A stretch of DNA of 64,000 nt. Origin: Stictocephala bisonia. Taxonomy: Eukaryota > Arthropoda > Insecta > Hemiptera > Membracidae. The notes beneath the pieces were generated by a model, which had not been told where the DNA came from, did not search any database, and saw only the letters and a list, made by a program, of their open reading frames with translations. The stretch covers positions 259,501 to 323,500 of the forward strand of contig JAQJVL010000798.1 in NCBI GenBank assembly GCA_035578905.1, written 5' to 3'. Position numbers and translations under genes: made by a program. This document shows, piece after piece, positions 12,561 through 25,390 of this stretch (position 1 is its first letter; each line of letters begins with the position of its first letter).

Positions 12561-13084
12561 CACAAACGAGTGTGTTCATCCATTTATCTCTGCTGGTACA
12601 GCTTAACAAATGACGCATTGATAATGACCAATATAAATATGTTCTTTTACTTTTCAACTTTTAAAGGGAAGATTGGACAGTTTTAAAATATTTATCATAC
12701 TTTCCAAGTAATTATTGTGTATGTTTTGCTTTTAGAGTATAATGCTTATTTTTAAATTCTATCCTAGTAAAATAAGCATGTTAAAATTAAATTAATTAAA
12801 AATTTATAAACATACAATGTGACATTATTATACCTTAAAAATGTTATTTTTTATTAGTTTGATTATTGTTAATTAATATAAAGGAAACCGTTTTGATAGG
12901 TTAACTGTCTTTAATAGGTTTCGATACATGTGTTACTAACGTTGTTTGTTTTTCCTTATTACTCACTACTACTAATTAACTAAACAGAAAATTATGACCT
13001 AATGAAAGCACTTGGCGCAAGAGAGATAGAGTTAGTCGTGGAAGTGAGAAGAAAATTTACACTTCTCCCACAATAGGACCTACT

Positions 13085-13260
13085 TGTCACTGTCCCACTT
13101 TAACATTTCGTCGTCATAGATTTGCAGTGGCAAGCCACGCCCATGACGTCATTGTGCTAGGGGATTATTGGTGGTCCAGGTACGAGTTGGTGACTGAAAT
13201 CTACCATGGCACAAAGGGAAAAAGAGCTTTGATAGGAGTGGTGAATCAACTGATGAAAGG
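13085..13260. promoter_or_regulatory. Candidate regulatory block with a full CRE
   Basis: CCACGCCC (KLF/Sp-like) is followed at 13142-13151 by the palindrome ATGACGTCAT, a full CREB/ATF site. The block is GC-richer than its surroundings and free of recognised repeats. Confidence 0.25.
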
Positions 13261-13395
13261 CAGTTTGTTGTCATTACAAAGTTATACTGATATTATTTTA
13301 TGATTTAATTTGCTATATTATTTTGCTTTTGTCATCCTATATTTCAAATGTACTTATAATTTAATTAAAATGTTCAATGACCTACTTTCAAATTA

Positions 13396-13398
<3 letters not shown>

Positions 13399-13458
<60 letters not shown>
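13399..13458. repeat. (TA)n microsatellite
   Basis: An almost pure TA dinucleotide run of about 60 bp. Confidence 0.97.
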
Positions 13459-13461
<3 letters not shown>

Positions 13462-14120
13462 ACTTTAAAGTTTAATTTACTTCATATGCAATTTTTGTTT
13501 AAACTGACCACTGTCCCAACTCCAAACACGGCCCCTAATGCCCAAATATTTCCCCTCCACTGCTGCAACCCCTATATTTGCTAAATTCAACACGCAGGTC
13601 ATTTCTACCTGGTCCAATCAAGAAATACTTTGAAAACAAACACCTACTTGTTATTAGAAAAAGTATAAGACTGAAATGTAAACACCAAGCACAAACTGTG
13701 TACATTTAGGATATCGTATTTTTACCATAATTCGAAACAAATTAAGGCAAAATTTTAACATATTCAATCCTTCTTACTAGCTATAAATAATTAATAAAGT
13801 ACATTTTATTTTTTCTCACAATTTAGTATAGGAAATACTTTTATTTTAACTTTATTTACATGAAAGCTGTTACTGAACAAATACTATTACTTTAATAACA
13901 AAATAATAAAGATGGTAAATTTGTTTTCAATTTATTTTAAAAGTTATTTTTGGATGACGTCAGCGTGAGACCACTCTACATATGAAGTGTAATTGATATC
14001 AATATTAGAACTAATTAGTTTGAAGGAGTTCAATACTTGTGTGGACTGAATGTTCGCCTTCTGAATGTGGGAGTTGAATCCGAATATTAATCGAATACTG
14101 ACAAATCATAGAATACCCTC

Positions 14121-14575
14121 TGGCTCATAGTTGTAATGTTTCGTAGACTGCTGCATCGGAAACCAACTAAACAAAATGTTGGTTTCCAATACCCAACTAG
14201 AGTTACGACCCTTAGGTTCATAGTTGTAGTGACTCAAAGACCGCTCTAAGTAAACAAAATGTCGGTTTCCGATGCCCAACTAGAGTTACGACCCTCTGGT
14301 TCATAGTGTTAGTGACTCAAAGACCACCCCAAATACACAAAATGTCGGTTTCCGATACCCAACTAGAGTTACAACCCTCTGGTTCATAGTGGTAGCGACT
14401 CAAAGACCGCTCTAAGTAAACAAAATGTCGGTTTCCGATACCCAACTAGAGTTACAACCCTCTGATTCATAGTGGTAGCGACTCAAAGACCGCTCTAAGT
14501 AAACAAAATGTCGGTTTCCGATACCCAACTAGAGTTACGACCCTCTGGTTCATAGTTGTAGCGACTCAAAGTTTG
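14121..14575 (+). repeat. 83-bp tandem satellite
   Basis: Units near 14215, 14298, 14381, 14464 and 14547 carry GGTTCATAGT, GACTCAAAGACCGC, AAACAAAATGTCGGTTTCCG and CCCAACTAGAGTTACGACCC. A first, more diverged unit begins near 14121. Confidence 0.9.
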
Positions 14576-15029
14576 GCGGGCGCTCACGATATTCCCCTAA
14601 TACCCCCCAGACTTATAACATTGACTTGCATGAAGGAACTCCAGCTCTCAACTTGAGACTTCCCCTTTCTCTCCATCCTCTCTAAGATTATGGGTCTTAA
14701 GTCATTTTCAGTCTGTTTTCTTGTGAATAATTTATCGAATAACGCACACTTTATAGACTTTTCCCCTCCACACGTTGTACATTCTGAGACAGCCGTTTGT
14801 TATATAACAATGCATGTAGCGTTGTTACAATTCGTATATGGCTCGTAATTTCTAATTTACTTATTTATTCTTAAGTTGCCGATTTCGAATTAGTTTATTA
14901 ATAAGTGTAAATGAGCGAATATATTCACTGTAAGAAACTAGAGCCGACTATTTCTTAGAAAGTGTTGTTAATTAGTAGACCAATGATAAATAAACAGCTG
15001 TTGTTATCAGCTGATCACTTACTAACCGT

Positions 15030-15110
15030 ACTATGGCTCTGATTGGGATCGACCTGAGAATAGTTAGCTAATGAAGCTAGGTTTTAACCAACTACGCTAC
15101 TGACTAATTA
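15030..15110 (-). mobile_element. tRNA-like SINE head or tRNA pseudogene
   Basis: The minus strand has GTAGCGTAGTTGGTTAAAAC (A box) and GGTCGATCCC (B box). The acceptor ends do not pair convincingly. Probably a SINE fragment. Confidence 0.5.
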
Positions 15111-15453
15111 TTTCTCTATTTCAAAGAGAGATATTTGTTGAACTAATTGTGGTTACGTGATACTAATTACTTTACTACTTTTAATTTACCAAGGAACAAC
15201 ATAATTTTACTAAGGAATCTTTCAAGAAAATTTTGTAGATAAAAAAGATCACATTACCATGAATTTTGTTCATTGTATGATTTTAGAATAACATATAAGC
15301 CTCTCTGCATTACATAGGAGTTGGCTAGGTCTATTAAGAGGGATCCGAATTTGACAAGTGACTTGATAAAAAAAATAAGCGAGATACTATTGTTAGAACC
15401 AAAACAAGGGGACACCCCTGCATGCTTCACGTGCCAATCCGAGTTAACGGTCG

Positions 15454-15498
15454 CTGTTAGTGTTACTAGAGTTACCGTGACTGTAACTACACTAACAG
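15454..15498. other. Inverted repeat with 9-bp outer arms
   Basis: CTGTTAGTG and CACTAACAG enclose a region that can extend the stem through TTAC and GTAA. It lies in a stretch open on both strands (15254-15551) that shows no recognised protein. Confidence 0.6.
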
Positions 15499-15714
15499 TG
15501 GGAAAACTATTAAATAGAACAGAACAAAAATTTAGCATTCTTGTTGATTAATGGTTGTTTTCATCATGTAAAAAAGATCAAATTGTTTTAAAAGTACACT
15601 AAGAATATGCAATGTTTACATCTTTGTTAATTTTAAAGCTGTGGTATATATTTGGATAAATAACCAAAAGTCATGATGGTATATTAATTGTATAAAAATT
15701 TAAAGTGATCTCCT

Positions 15715-16390
15715 GTCACAAAGCTAAATCCAATCTATCGAGCCATCTAGCACCTGCCTCACTAATACTGTGTGTTCTGATCAATCCCTCCGTAAAAGAG
15801 CGCAGGGTTCACTCTGTAACTATGTGATCCATTGTTTGAATAGACGCCCCACAATCACATGACTAATGTAAATCCACATTTATATTTCCAGTAATTTTAT
15901 CTGCCAAGACGAGTTCGGAAGCGATTCAAGAGTGTCCACACCCTACGAGGGAGGTCCATACCACATACAGGTATTGACGGATCGTTAGTAAGTAATTTAT
16001 TTCGTCCATCAGAACTGTTCCACGCTACGGCCCAGCTAGTATTGAGCGAGAATTTCGATCTGCTCAAACGGAAAGCAGTACATAGAGGTGGGTTTCGAGA
16101 TTTTAAATGATCTTTCTGACATGGGAGATCCTGTATAATGGGGAGATCTTCTTCAATTCTTTGAGTAGTGCCTCCTGACGTCTCATCTCTGGAGGAGCTA
16201 TATTGCAGAGCATCGGGAGCCAAGGAATTGGAGTTGACATGAGAGTGCCACTAATAGCTCTCATGGCCCTATTAAGTTGGACATCGACTGCTTTAAAGTG
16301 AATACTATTAGATGTAAAATGAATCCGATCGAGCCATTTTATCTTCTTCCTAGCTTGAGAAATTTTATGGGGATCGATTTGCTTACATAA
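15715..16390 (-). pseudogene. Jockey-like non-LTR retrotransposon, degraded post-RT region and C-terminus
   Basis: Read on the minus strand, one frame gives VDVQLNRAMRAISGT followed by STPIPWLPMLCNIAPPEMRR. A shifted frame (15897-16223) continues with LPRRVWTLLNRFRTRLGR. A third frame gives CDCGASIQTMDHIV, and the copy ends in WLDRLDLAL and a stop near 15720. These are landmark segments of Jockey-group ORF2 downstream of the reverse transcriptase. Several frameshifts and stops (for example TGA replacing the cysteine codon after QTMDHIVTE) make it a fossil. The RT core itself is absent, so this is a 5'-truncated copy. Confidence 0.88.
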
Positions 16391-17399
16391 TTAAAAACTC
16401 GCACATATATGTTTGTCTTATCAATTCATCAAACATATATTTATATGTTCACACGTTTAAGACTCGCTAATATTATCTCTTGTGTAAGAACCAGTAAGGA
16501 GGAACCGCGCGAGTTGTTTTTGTTATCAGAGGTGATACGCCACTCAAACTCGCCATAAATCACTTCCCCCTCGCTGTTATCATTTATCCAACGTATTACC
16601 CCTTCCCTCCTCGCCTCCCTTATCTTCTTCTTATAAAGACGAGCTCTCTTGTTCAGATACTTAGAGCTCTATATTTTGTGCCCTTACTTTCTTCAGAGGA
16701 GTTTCAAAAGTAAGGCTCTTTGTTCGTCATTTATATTTGTTTAATTATGATACAGGGTGTTTATTTTAAAACTCAACCCATGATTTGAAATAAAAATGAT
16801 AAACAAAACGTATATCTATAACAGATTTTATTACTATTTATATGATTTTAATGACTTTTTTGTTTAGGTTTGGTGTTCAAATAAATCTAAAACCCTCGTC
16901 GGAAGACGCCAGAATTTCCGATTTCTCCATTTCCAACCCTCAACCAAATCTAACTAACTAAAGATTTACCTTTCATATGTTCGAACCATGCATTTAATAG
17001 TTCGAAGACATTCGGAAAGCTATCGTGAAGGCTTGGACATAGTTTTGTACGAAAATCATAAAACGTTAATTTACAATTACGAATTTGGCTAACTTCGTAA
17101 TATACGAAATCAAATGTTCAAAAAATACATTATTTTATTAGTTAGTAACCTATAGTCTAATTTTAGTATTACAAGTTTAGGAGTTGTACTATAATCGAAT
17201 AAGTACTAAAGTTTAGAAATTATCGAGACCAATTTTGATACGAAATCAGAGAAATCAAATAAAGGTTTCTACATTTCAGTTAATGCAGACTTCAACCACC
17301 TTCATGCAAGAAAATAAAAATTAACTAAACACACACAACATATATAAAACTAAAAGCTTTATAACTAGTGTATCAAGTAATATTTTATCATTCAATATG
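16391..17399. other. AT-rich stretch with one GC-richer patch
   Basis: The patch at 16495-16700 includes TTATAAAGAC (TATA-like) downstream of pyrimidine-rich DNA. ACAGGGTGTTTATTTTAAAA near 16754 resembles an orphan MITE end. No gene. Confidence 0.5.
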
Positions 17400-18043
17400 A
17401 AGGGAGTTCATCTTAATACAGTAAATAAAATACATCACAAAATCTTTGGAACCACTGAACAGATTTTGATGAAATTTGAAGGAAAGTTAGCTTTTACATA
17501 ATAGAGACCCATTAGATTTCTCAAAATTCCATTCCTAAGGGGTATAAACAGCCCCTTAACTTAATTTTTTTTCCATAAGCGTTACATTGGCATTAATTTA
17601 ATAATTTAATTCAAACAGCTAATAAAAAAAACATGAGCATGTCAATAAACCTTAACCAATTTGGTTTTCATTGAAAATGTTCAAGGTCATTTCTACTGAC
17701 TTTTTTATTTTTTAACTTCACTCGCCAGTTCACATGGGCTTACAAGCCTGTGCGTGAACTTTATTTAACAAGTGAAGTACCGACCGTTGGCTCAGTAGGA
17801 TTCGAACATGGACATAGCCCTCCGCAGTCCGAAGCCTTAGCCACTGAGCCACCACGCCAGAGCAAATGATTGCACTACATTGCATCACCCACATATAGGC
17901 ATTCTAAACCATAAAACTTTCCTATCCGGGATAAAGGAACTGATGGAGCTTTTACATGGTTATGATAGTTTAGAGAGAACCACGGGGAGGAGGTTAAGCA
18001 AGCGTAGAGAACTACCCAGAAGCGAACGAAGGATGATGGCTAG
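17400..18043 (+). mobile_element. Helitron-like element with nested SINE
   Basis: It shares the CCTAAGGGGTATAAACAGCC block with the inverse of 43.8 kb. The 3' region (AGAGAACTACCCAGAAGCGAA then GGCTAG/T) matches the end of the 29.5-29.9 kb copy. A tRNA-derived SINE lies inside at 17702-17870. The 5' end was not recognised. Confidence 0.6.
17702..17870 (-). mobile_element. tRNA-derived SINE (family 2), copy 1
   Basis: The minus strand carries an A-box-like TGGCTCAGTGG and a B box GTTCGAATCC with tRNA spacing. A body follows with ACTTCACTTGTTAAATAAAG and a short hairpin, ending in TTAAAAAATAAAAAAG. It is nested inside Helitron-like DNA. Confidence 0.75.
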
Positions 18044-18077
18044 TCTCATATAAAAATGGCTTTAAACTAAGCAAAAA

Positions 18078-18420
18078 TAAATGGTTCCAAAGAATTGGTA
18101 CAAACTTTCCCCAATATTAAACACTAAAAAATCAAAACTTTGAAAATTACCAGTTTGATTCCAAATATTTTGTTTGCCATATTTCAGAAATAAGTCACAT
18201 TAGAGACATGTGGTTTTTACTAAAATATTTTGAATTGTAATTCACATCTTATTTAACAAAATTTAATAAAAATCTTTATCGGCATTTTTAGACATTTCCA
18301 TTTTTGTATGTTGTTTGCCTATAAAAATAAAAAAATTAAATTTAAAAAAATATTAAAAATCGGTCTGGAGATATTGGCTAAATACACCTTTATACCAAAT
18401 TTCGTAATTTTTGAAAATTC
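18078..18420 (+). repeat. R1 repeat, copy B (3' truncated)
   Basis: It starts AAATGGTTCCAAAGAATTGG and continues to the GGTCTGGAGATATTGGCTAA block, then stops before the conserved GGTCTCCAG segment. Confidence 0.8.
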
Positions 18421-18944
18421 TGAAAACCAAACACCAAATCAATTAAGTAAAATTGATAATTTTATCAAAAACGTTATTGTTCCATAACAGTAGTTTATAG
18501 GCCCATATCCTCCCTCACCTCCCTTTCAAACTCAGGAGGGAAGATTGAGTCACACAGGGGGATACGCTAATCACATTAAAACGTCGGTTAAGACAATGAT
18601 ATGTGTCACAGCGTAGATATTAATGTGATCTCAGCTTGAGGCTTGTCATGGCTCCTGCCATTGCCTCTTCACAATACAATCTTACCCTTGCGAGAGCTCC
18701 AGCATTGTTCTTAGATCTCGGCGTCACCCTCCTCCCTCCAACCACCATTTACCAACAGCTCCTGTTTAAGTGGAGATGTGAATCCCCTTCATTTGGTATG
18801 TCGGCATAAGACTTAAGTAGATATATACGATCATAAAATAAATAGTTCTACAAAGAAGTCAATCCAAAATGTTCCTAATGAGCTGAGAGTTTATTTTTAT
18901 CAGGAAGTTCGACGTCGAACAAATTCAAATAAACTGTTTCAGAG

Positions 18945-19437
18945 AGTTACTTTCCTCCATATTAAACACAAAAAATTAAAACTTTGAAAATTACCAGTTT
19001 GATTCCCAATTTTTTTTTTTTTTCATAGCTTAAAAACTAGTCATGTTTGAGACTTGTGGTTTTCACAAAACTATTTTAAATTGTAATTCATCTTTCCTGA
19101 ACATGTAATCAAAATCGTTTTTTGAAAATTCCATTTCTGTATGTTTGTTGTCCATAAATATAAAAAAAAAATAAATAAAATTTCCAAAAAGTGAAAAAAG
19201 TTTTTGAGATATTGCCTAAATACACCTTCATACTAAATTTCATTAAAATGTATCCATCCATTTGGTCTCCAGCGAAGTGCAAATACAAACGGACAGATAC
19301 ACATACGGACAGGGTTAGAAAAAAAAAATTTTTTTTCAAAAACCCCACTTTTTGGGTTCTGGGGATCCTAAAAAGGATTTGAAGAACAGCTTGTAAAACT
19401 TTTTTTTACTGACGCATATGGGAGAACGTAAAAAGAG
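18945..19437 (+). repeat. R1 repeat, copy C
   Basis: It lacks the first ~25 bp of the family and starts at TTACTTTCCTCCATATTAAA. It contains GGTCTCCAGCGAAGTGC and ends CGCATATGGGAGAACGTAAA. Confidence 0.82.
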
Positions 19438-19705
19438 AAAAAAAGATTGTAAGAAAAATATTAGGGTGACTAATGGTGACTTTCAGACATTTCATAAGAG
19501 GCAAGGAGAAGAACATATATCATCCCTGAGAACCATTGTATGGACATAGAATTATATCTTTAAAACTCTATGGCCATACCAATATGGTGGAATTTACTTC
19601 ATAACCAAGACTAAATGTATAATTTTATGAAAATCGAAGTACGACCAAAATGGAAACAATACAATTCATTATTCCCATGAAAATCGCCTGTTAACAACAT
19701 GTAGT

Positions 19706-20660
19706 TGCCGGCACTAGTGGCGCAGTGCTGTAACCCAGCTACTTAGGAGCAAAGTGTTGTGGAGATTGTAGTCATATGCTCTTTGCTCGGTCCTCTTAAG
19801 GGCGTTCGCCCGGGCGCCCAGTTTAGCACTCTAAGGAATTTAGTTCTAGATTTTATCGCAACTGCCGCTAAGAGTAGTACAGATCTTGACTCACTAACGA
19901 ACAAGAAATGTAATCCCCACTCCTCTCTCCCTCTCATAGCCCCCACCTTCCCCACCCTGCAAATTCGACAGAAGAACACAACTCATTTATAGTAAACTCT
20001 AGCAATGAAGTTTTTATGTATTATTAATATACTTTTTTAGCCAAAGATGATTGTACAAATTTCAACTCAAAATTTGAACAAATAGCATTTATATAAAAAT
20101 AATTGATAACACTTTAAACAAAATATTTTTATCTTTAGATTTACTATATACTAGGTTGGTTAGTACCTTCTGTTCACAATATTTTCAAACTGTTAATAAA
20201 ATTTATCACACGGTTTATTCATGAGTTATGCACCAATAAGACAAATTTGTCACTTTATGGACAGCAATATCTCCATAAAGAAATTTTTTATAATTTTTCC
20301 GCGAAACCCATTTATTACTTACATGGTTTCTAACAATTTTATTTCACAAACACTTCAAAATAATTTTCGATCGAACACCCTTCACATGGTTCGTTCAATG
20401 CTTACTATCAACTCGAACACAACTAAAGAAGGCTGGTATGTCCATGTTGGGTTATGGTCAGTATCCGGATGTTGTGTGCGGGAGAGAACTGAGTGTCAGG
20501 CCTGTTAATTAGCTGAAAATCAAACCAACACTACGTGGTTCAGATTGTACGTAGGGACTACAGTAAATCTGTAGGTCCTTTAGTTCCTCTGGCTATTGGG
20601 CTATTATTAAATATGCCTTTCTAAGAATATGTCAATCTCAGTTAGTAACCAGACTACACA
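19706..20660 (+). mobile_element. SINE (family 1), copy interrupted by ~600 bp
   Basis: The head GCCGGCACTAGTGGCGCAG to CTCGGTCCTCTTAA is at 19706-19800. The family resumes at GGCTGGTATGTCCATGTTGG near 20431 and runs to about 20660. The segment between contains a GC-rich open stretch on both strands (19743-19992) with no recognised function. Confidence 0.65.
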
Positions 20661-22200
20661 GGCCATCCACACTCATCTTACACTCATATATACACTCATA
20701 TTCACCTTAAAGTACGCACATAGTTGTGTCGACGTCTCATACAAGAGAATATATGACATAAAATTACTTTTAGGAAAAAGATGTCGCATTTCAAATTTAG
20801 TTTTAGGTGACAGGAAAGTGTCTGGAACTACGTGTTCTTGTGAAAGAAAGAAATCGAAATCCAAAATAACGAAACATTAATGTGCATAAAGAACAACTCG
20901 TCCAAACGGCGTTGACGAGTTTTTAATACTTTCCTTGCTTCGATTAGGCCCACACATAAATAATAAAAATACTTTGGATTAAGATATGTTCAAACTATAG
21001 CTTAAAATAAACAATATCGAGTTTGTAAAATTGATTATATATTATTACTTTATTTACCATTGCTTTTCTAAACTTGTATTCTTGCACATGGTAACACATG
21101 TAATGTGTATTTATATGTTTACAGAGTCCATTTGTGTAGGTTCTTTAGTAGTCATTTAGTGTGTTCAAGGAATACTCTTAAACTGGCCAAAATATAACTT
21201 TTATATCTTATTGCCATATTTTATTACAACTTGATGTATCTTAGCCAGTGTAAAATCGATTTTAAACTAATCATTTGCTTGAACTACCTCTAAACTTACA
21301 CCGTCTTCAAGATTATCCAAGGTTTAGCATGGAGAAATTAATGCCCCAAGGAATGCGCCACCTGAATCTCCAGGATTAAAATCCCGTCCCTCCCCAGAGC
21401 ATGCAAATCAATTATAATCATCAAGACTCTCGTCATACTTAGGCATTCACTTGAAAACAAACATGGAATAAGTTAGGAGTTGTACGTCAGTCGCAACAGT
21501 TGAAGCGGGCCTTCCTTCATGCAAGTAAAATGCGATTAATTCCGATCTCCACCAGGTACTTAACTCCTTCTTAGAGAGTTATAATTGCCTGATACATTTA
21601 AATAAGGGAGCTATTCAGGAGTCTTAATTGAATTTGCCATCGCTAGTGTTAACCAAAACTAAACTCTTAATTGGTGTGAAAATAAATAATATTTTTTCCC
21701 TTCAGTTCTTTATCTTATTATTTAAAACAAGCAGCGACCATAGGAATTTTTTTTGCTGCAAGAATTTTTAATTTGTTTAATTTAATTGGGATTTTTGACC
21801 ATAAAAAATCGATTGGCACCTATCTTAACTCTGGGAAAATTCTTATTACTATTTCAGAGGCTCCTAGACGTCCAGTGTTATCGACTTCAGGCAGAAAAAA
21901 ACAAAATGGAACCATTATCGACTTCTAGCAGGAAGTGGGGTAGCAAACTGTAGGCATTTGTCTCTTAAATCACATTAAACCCCTAGATTTCGGTAGAGAC
22001 AACGTTTAACAGCTCTGCCCCCCTCCCAAATAAGAAATATGCTCAAAAACCAACATTAGGTAATGTCAAACTAATACACCCAAGTGAGGTATCAAATTAA
22101 TTGTATTCTTCTCTTCGTTACTAATGTACCATCAGATTTGAGATAAGACTGTTTATGGGCTCCACTGCCCTAAAAACCAAAATTCATGTTCATACTGCTT
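20661..22200. other. AT-rich stretch, nothing coding recognised
   Basis: Contains CTTCCTTCATGCAAGT near 21513, also found near 25040. Otherwise no structure. Confidence 0.55.
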
Positions 22201-22204
22201 AAGA

Positions 22205-22390
22205 ATCCTGGCGTGGCCGTAGGTCGATCTTCCTCATGAGGCGACATGCCGAAATCCACAAATGGGACTGTAGCAGAGTGCCTTGGTGAGGCCGCAGGCC
22301 GAACTTTCCCCCGCGAGGCGTAGCAGAGCGTCTTGCGAGGCCGTAGGTCGAGCTTCTCCACGAGGCCGCAGGCCGAGTTCCACCGAGGGG
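22205..22390. repeat. GC-rich GAGGCCGNAGGNCGA tandem block
   Basis: Four or more diverged units of GAGGCCGYAGGYCGA, separated by CTTCTCCACGAGG-like spacers. It resembles the GC-rich stretch near the Helitron-like 3' end at 23.88 kb. Open minus-strand frames are compositional. Confidence 0.7.
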
Positions 22391-23475
22391 CAAAGATAAA
22401 TTCTGAAGACCTCCGAAACGAAATGTATTAATAACCTACAAGGTAGAGTAACAACAAACGATCCTCAGGATCCTCTGGTAGATATGGATGTTATCTCCTC
22501 AGTTTGTAAAATTCAACTGAGCGAAGCTTGGTCTCCCGTTACTATATTTAATAGGGAGAAATGTTCACTTCCTTATTCAAGATAAGGCAACAGTTAAACA
22601 ATAAACTTAATTTTTATAAAGACGAGTCCAGCAATGGAGACAGACTCAGCATTGAGAGAGCCGTTCCTCTAAAACGAGGGAGGGGGTGTTTTATTTCAAC
22701 TATTCGGTTCGAAATAATATCGTAATTTGAAGTGTTATTTGAAAGGTGAAGACCTATTCTAATCCGTAATTTGATTTTTGCTACACATTGATTATTTTAA
22801 GTATATATTTTCACAGATAAAGGTTTGAAACCTCAAATTCTTGACGATTTAATTAAATAAATATTAACATCAACTTATGGTTCACATGATTGGACCTTTA
22901 ATAATCAATCATACATTGTTCTCAATGGCTCGTTTTAGTAATAACTACAAATCGTAAAGTTGAATTAGAAAATCATGTTTTGGGAAATGGTTCCCTTATG
23001 AAGAAGAATTTTTCAATTTATTTTTCAACAAAAGACACCGGTAAACAGTTAATAAGGATCATTTTGAGAGATACGAGTCCAGCAATGAACAAAGAACTAA
23101 TATTTGCACTTCTGAATTAGAGCTCCTTCAGGGAGTTTTGATAGTCAAAAGATGGTTTTGGGAAGTCTTCAGAGGATTCAAAGGAGGAAAAAGAAATGTT
23201 TAAATGTGAATTTGGCCATTAAATCCTGTAAAAATTAAGTTTTTTAAAAACTTAGTAGTGTGTTATACCAGTTTTTCCTTTTTCAATATAAGTTCGTGAT
23301 TTTGTAGTGGTTTTAAAAAGGGGTCTGAATTCGGCAACTTTTCCCCACAAAAGTAGTAGTTTAAAAAAATGTTCAAATGTGTTAAAAATAATAAAAAAAC
23401 AAATGGGGGTCCAAATTAGGTACTTTCCTCTATAATTTCCTTCCTCAATTTCTGTATCATGGTGTATTTTTATCC

Positions 23476-23775
23476 TCACACAGTTGAAGGCAGAGTGAGT
23501 AGTGGAATCAGCTTTGAGGGTGGTTTGGATTCAGAGGAATCAGAATAATAATTGTAAGACGCGAGACAAAGCGTTCGTGAAACCATTGTTCTCGACAAGC
23601 CATGTGCAGCAAACCAACTTGGGGAAACAATATTAGGCTTAAGTTGTCTGTAATAAGATGGGTCCCGTTCCACCACCTTGGCTAATGCCATTGTCGAGTC
23701 AACAATGACTCTCTGGCTTATCAACGGCCGACCTGCCATTTCACAGGACGTCAAGCTGGACTCTGGAATGTCCAC
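23476..23775 (-). other. Unrecognised 99-codon open frame
   Basis: The frame starts MDIPESSLTSCEMAGRPL, includes ALAKVVERDPSYYRQLKP, and ends LTLPSTV. Composition is protein-like and GC is higher than in the flanks. No domain, signal or splice context was recognised. It lies 40 bp from a Helitron-like copy, so it could be a captured gene piece, an exon of an unknown gene, or chance. Confidence 0.2.
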
Positions 23776-23814
23776 TTGACCTACAGATTTTGAATTTCAT
23801 CCGGACTTTTAATT

Positions 23815-23954
23815 TAATTTAATATATATAAAAGGCAAAGCCCTCACTGACTATTATTTGTAGTCAAAACTCACATGCCGAGGCCGAAGGCCGAGGTGTA
23901 TCGAGCGCAGCGAGCGTCGGGGTTGGCACGCGAAGCGTGCAGGGGTCTCCCCTG
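23815..23954 (+). mobile_element. Helitron-like element, internally deleted
   Basis: It has TATATATAAAAGGCAAAGCC and CCTCACTGACT at the left, and the hairpin GCACGC-GAA-GCGTGC followed by CTCCCCTGA/T at the right. Only ~140 bp remain. The GC-rich CCGAGGCCGAAGGCCGAGG stretch resembles the block at 22.2-22.4 kb. Confidence 0.7.
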
Positions 23955-24408
23955 ATTTTCTTATATTTTTTTGTTTGTATTCTAGTTTAGTTGTTGTCGT
24001 TCAAACTATCAAATCACAAATAAATATTATAAGAGTAGCCAGCACGTTGTATTTATGTGGTAGAGTAGACTAAATAGTTCCAATAATAATAATAATAAAG
24101 ACGTACCTGTTATTGGAATAGCAGGTTAATTGATTTTATCGATTGGATATTTCAACAAGACTTCAATATAAATTTACATTTAATTCGTGTTTAATAAGTA
24201 AAACTGGGATAAGCCTTCCTTATCATGAGTAAAAATGAGCGATTGAACATGATAAGTTTGATGAATGAGCGTAAGATAGTGGTGTTACCACCTGATTTTT
24301 TTTTTTATTTTTATTTTTTTTTTTTTTTTACTTCATGATAGGTTTATTATGATTCTTCATAATTATTACATAAAATGTTTATTTTGGATTGGATTTATAA
24401 GTTTTATA

Positions 24409-24850
24409 TTCATTCTTCATTATGAAGACACTGATAGAGATATACGCAAATTTGATGGGCGAATGAGTGGTGATGAGTGTAGATGGACGGGTGTAGTAAT
24501 TTTTATTAAAGTCGACTGTTCCTTCGAAAGACCTATTTATTAACAGCCCATTAACCAGTGCAACTAAGGTGCCTACAGCTTTACGTGGAATCCGAACCAC
24601 GTAGTATTGGTCTAATTTTTAACTAACTGACATGCTTGATACTTAATTTTCTTACCTACACAGAACTCGGACTCTGACTACGACCCAACTCTAACACCCA
24701 AGACTTCTCTAGTTGAGTTCACATCGATGACAACCATTGAGCGGACGCCTTGAAATTATTAAGAGGGCCGTGTAGAACCTATCAACTACAATCGTCATGA
24801 CGTTTTGTCCCAACAAGCTAGGTTACAGTTCTGCGTCACTAATACCGATT
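24409..24850 (-). mobile_element. SINE (family 1), inverted diverged copy
   Basis: The minus strand runs from CGGTATTAGTGACGCAGAAC through GGCGTCCGCTCAATGGTTG and ACGTGGTTCGGATTCCACG to GTGTCTTCATAATGAAGAA. Full length but with many substitutions. Confidence 0.72.
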
Positions 24851-25390
24851 TTTGTATGTATGACTTATTCAAGCTTTTACAAAAAATATCGTCAAGCTAA
24901 CGATCTCCCCAACAAAAGTTCTCTGTGACGTCAGCCAGATGTGATCACTCTGTCTCTCTTGCACGGAAACAAACATTGAATAACTGAGGACTTATAAGTT
25001 CCAGGAGACAATAAGAGAATGACGGAGGATTTGCTAACTTCCTTCATGCAAGTCAAATGCGATTAGACGATGAGCTCAGAGTATTTAAACTGTACGGGCT
25101 GTGAACCACCGCCTGTCGTCTCGCAAAACGACTTGGAACACTTTGAGAAATGTATTCTTGTTTCTAATTTTCAAACTATGCCGTTATTATAAAACGAGAA
25201 AAATCGTAAAATATGAGGCTTTCAGTATTAACACAGTCTAACAACATTAGTCGTGACACTACGTTACGAACTGGAGACGTACGACACCAGTGATCCTAGC
25301 GGTGGGAGTAGAATTGTACCTGTACTTCTAATAGATAGCCATCTGCTGTACTCAGTTTATTACGACCAGCTAAACTCTCAAGAGTAAACG

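Noticed and set aside
14121..14575. Possible CRISPR-like array
   Set aside because: The whole 83-bp unit repeats without unique spacers, and the context is eukaryotic; it is a satellite.
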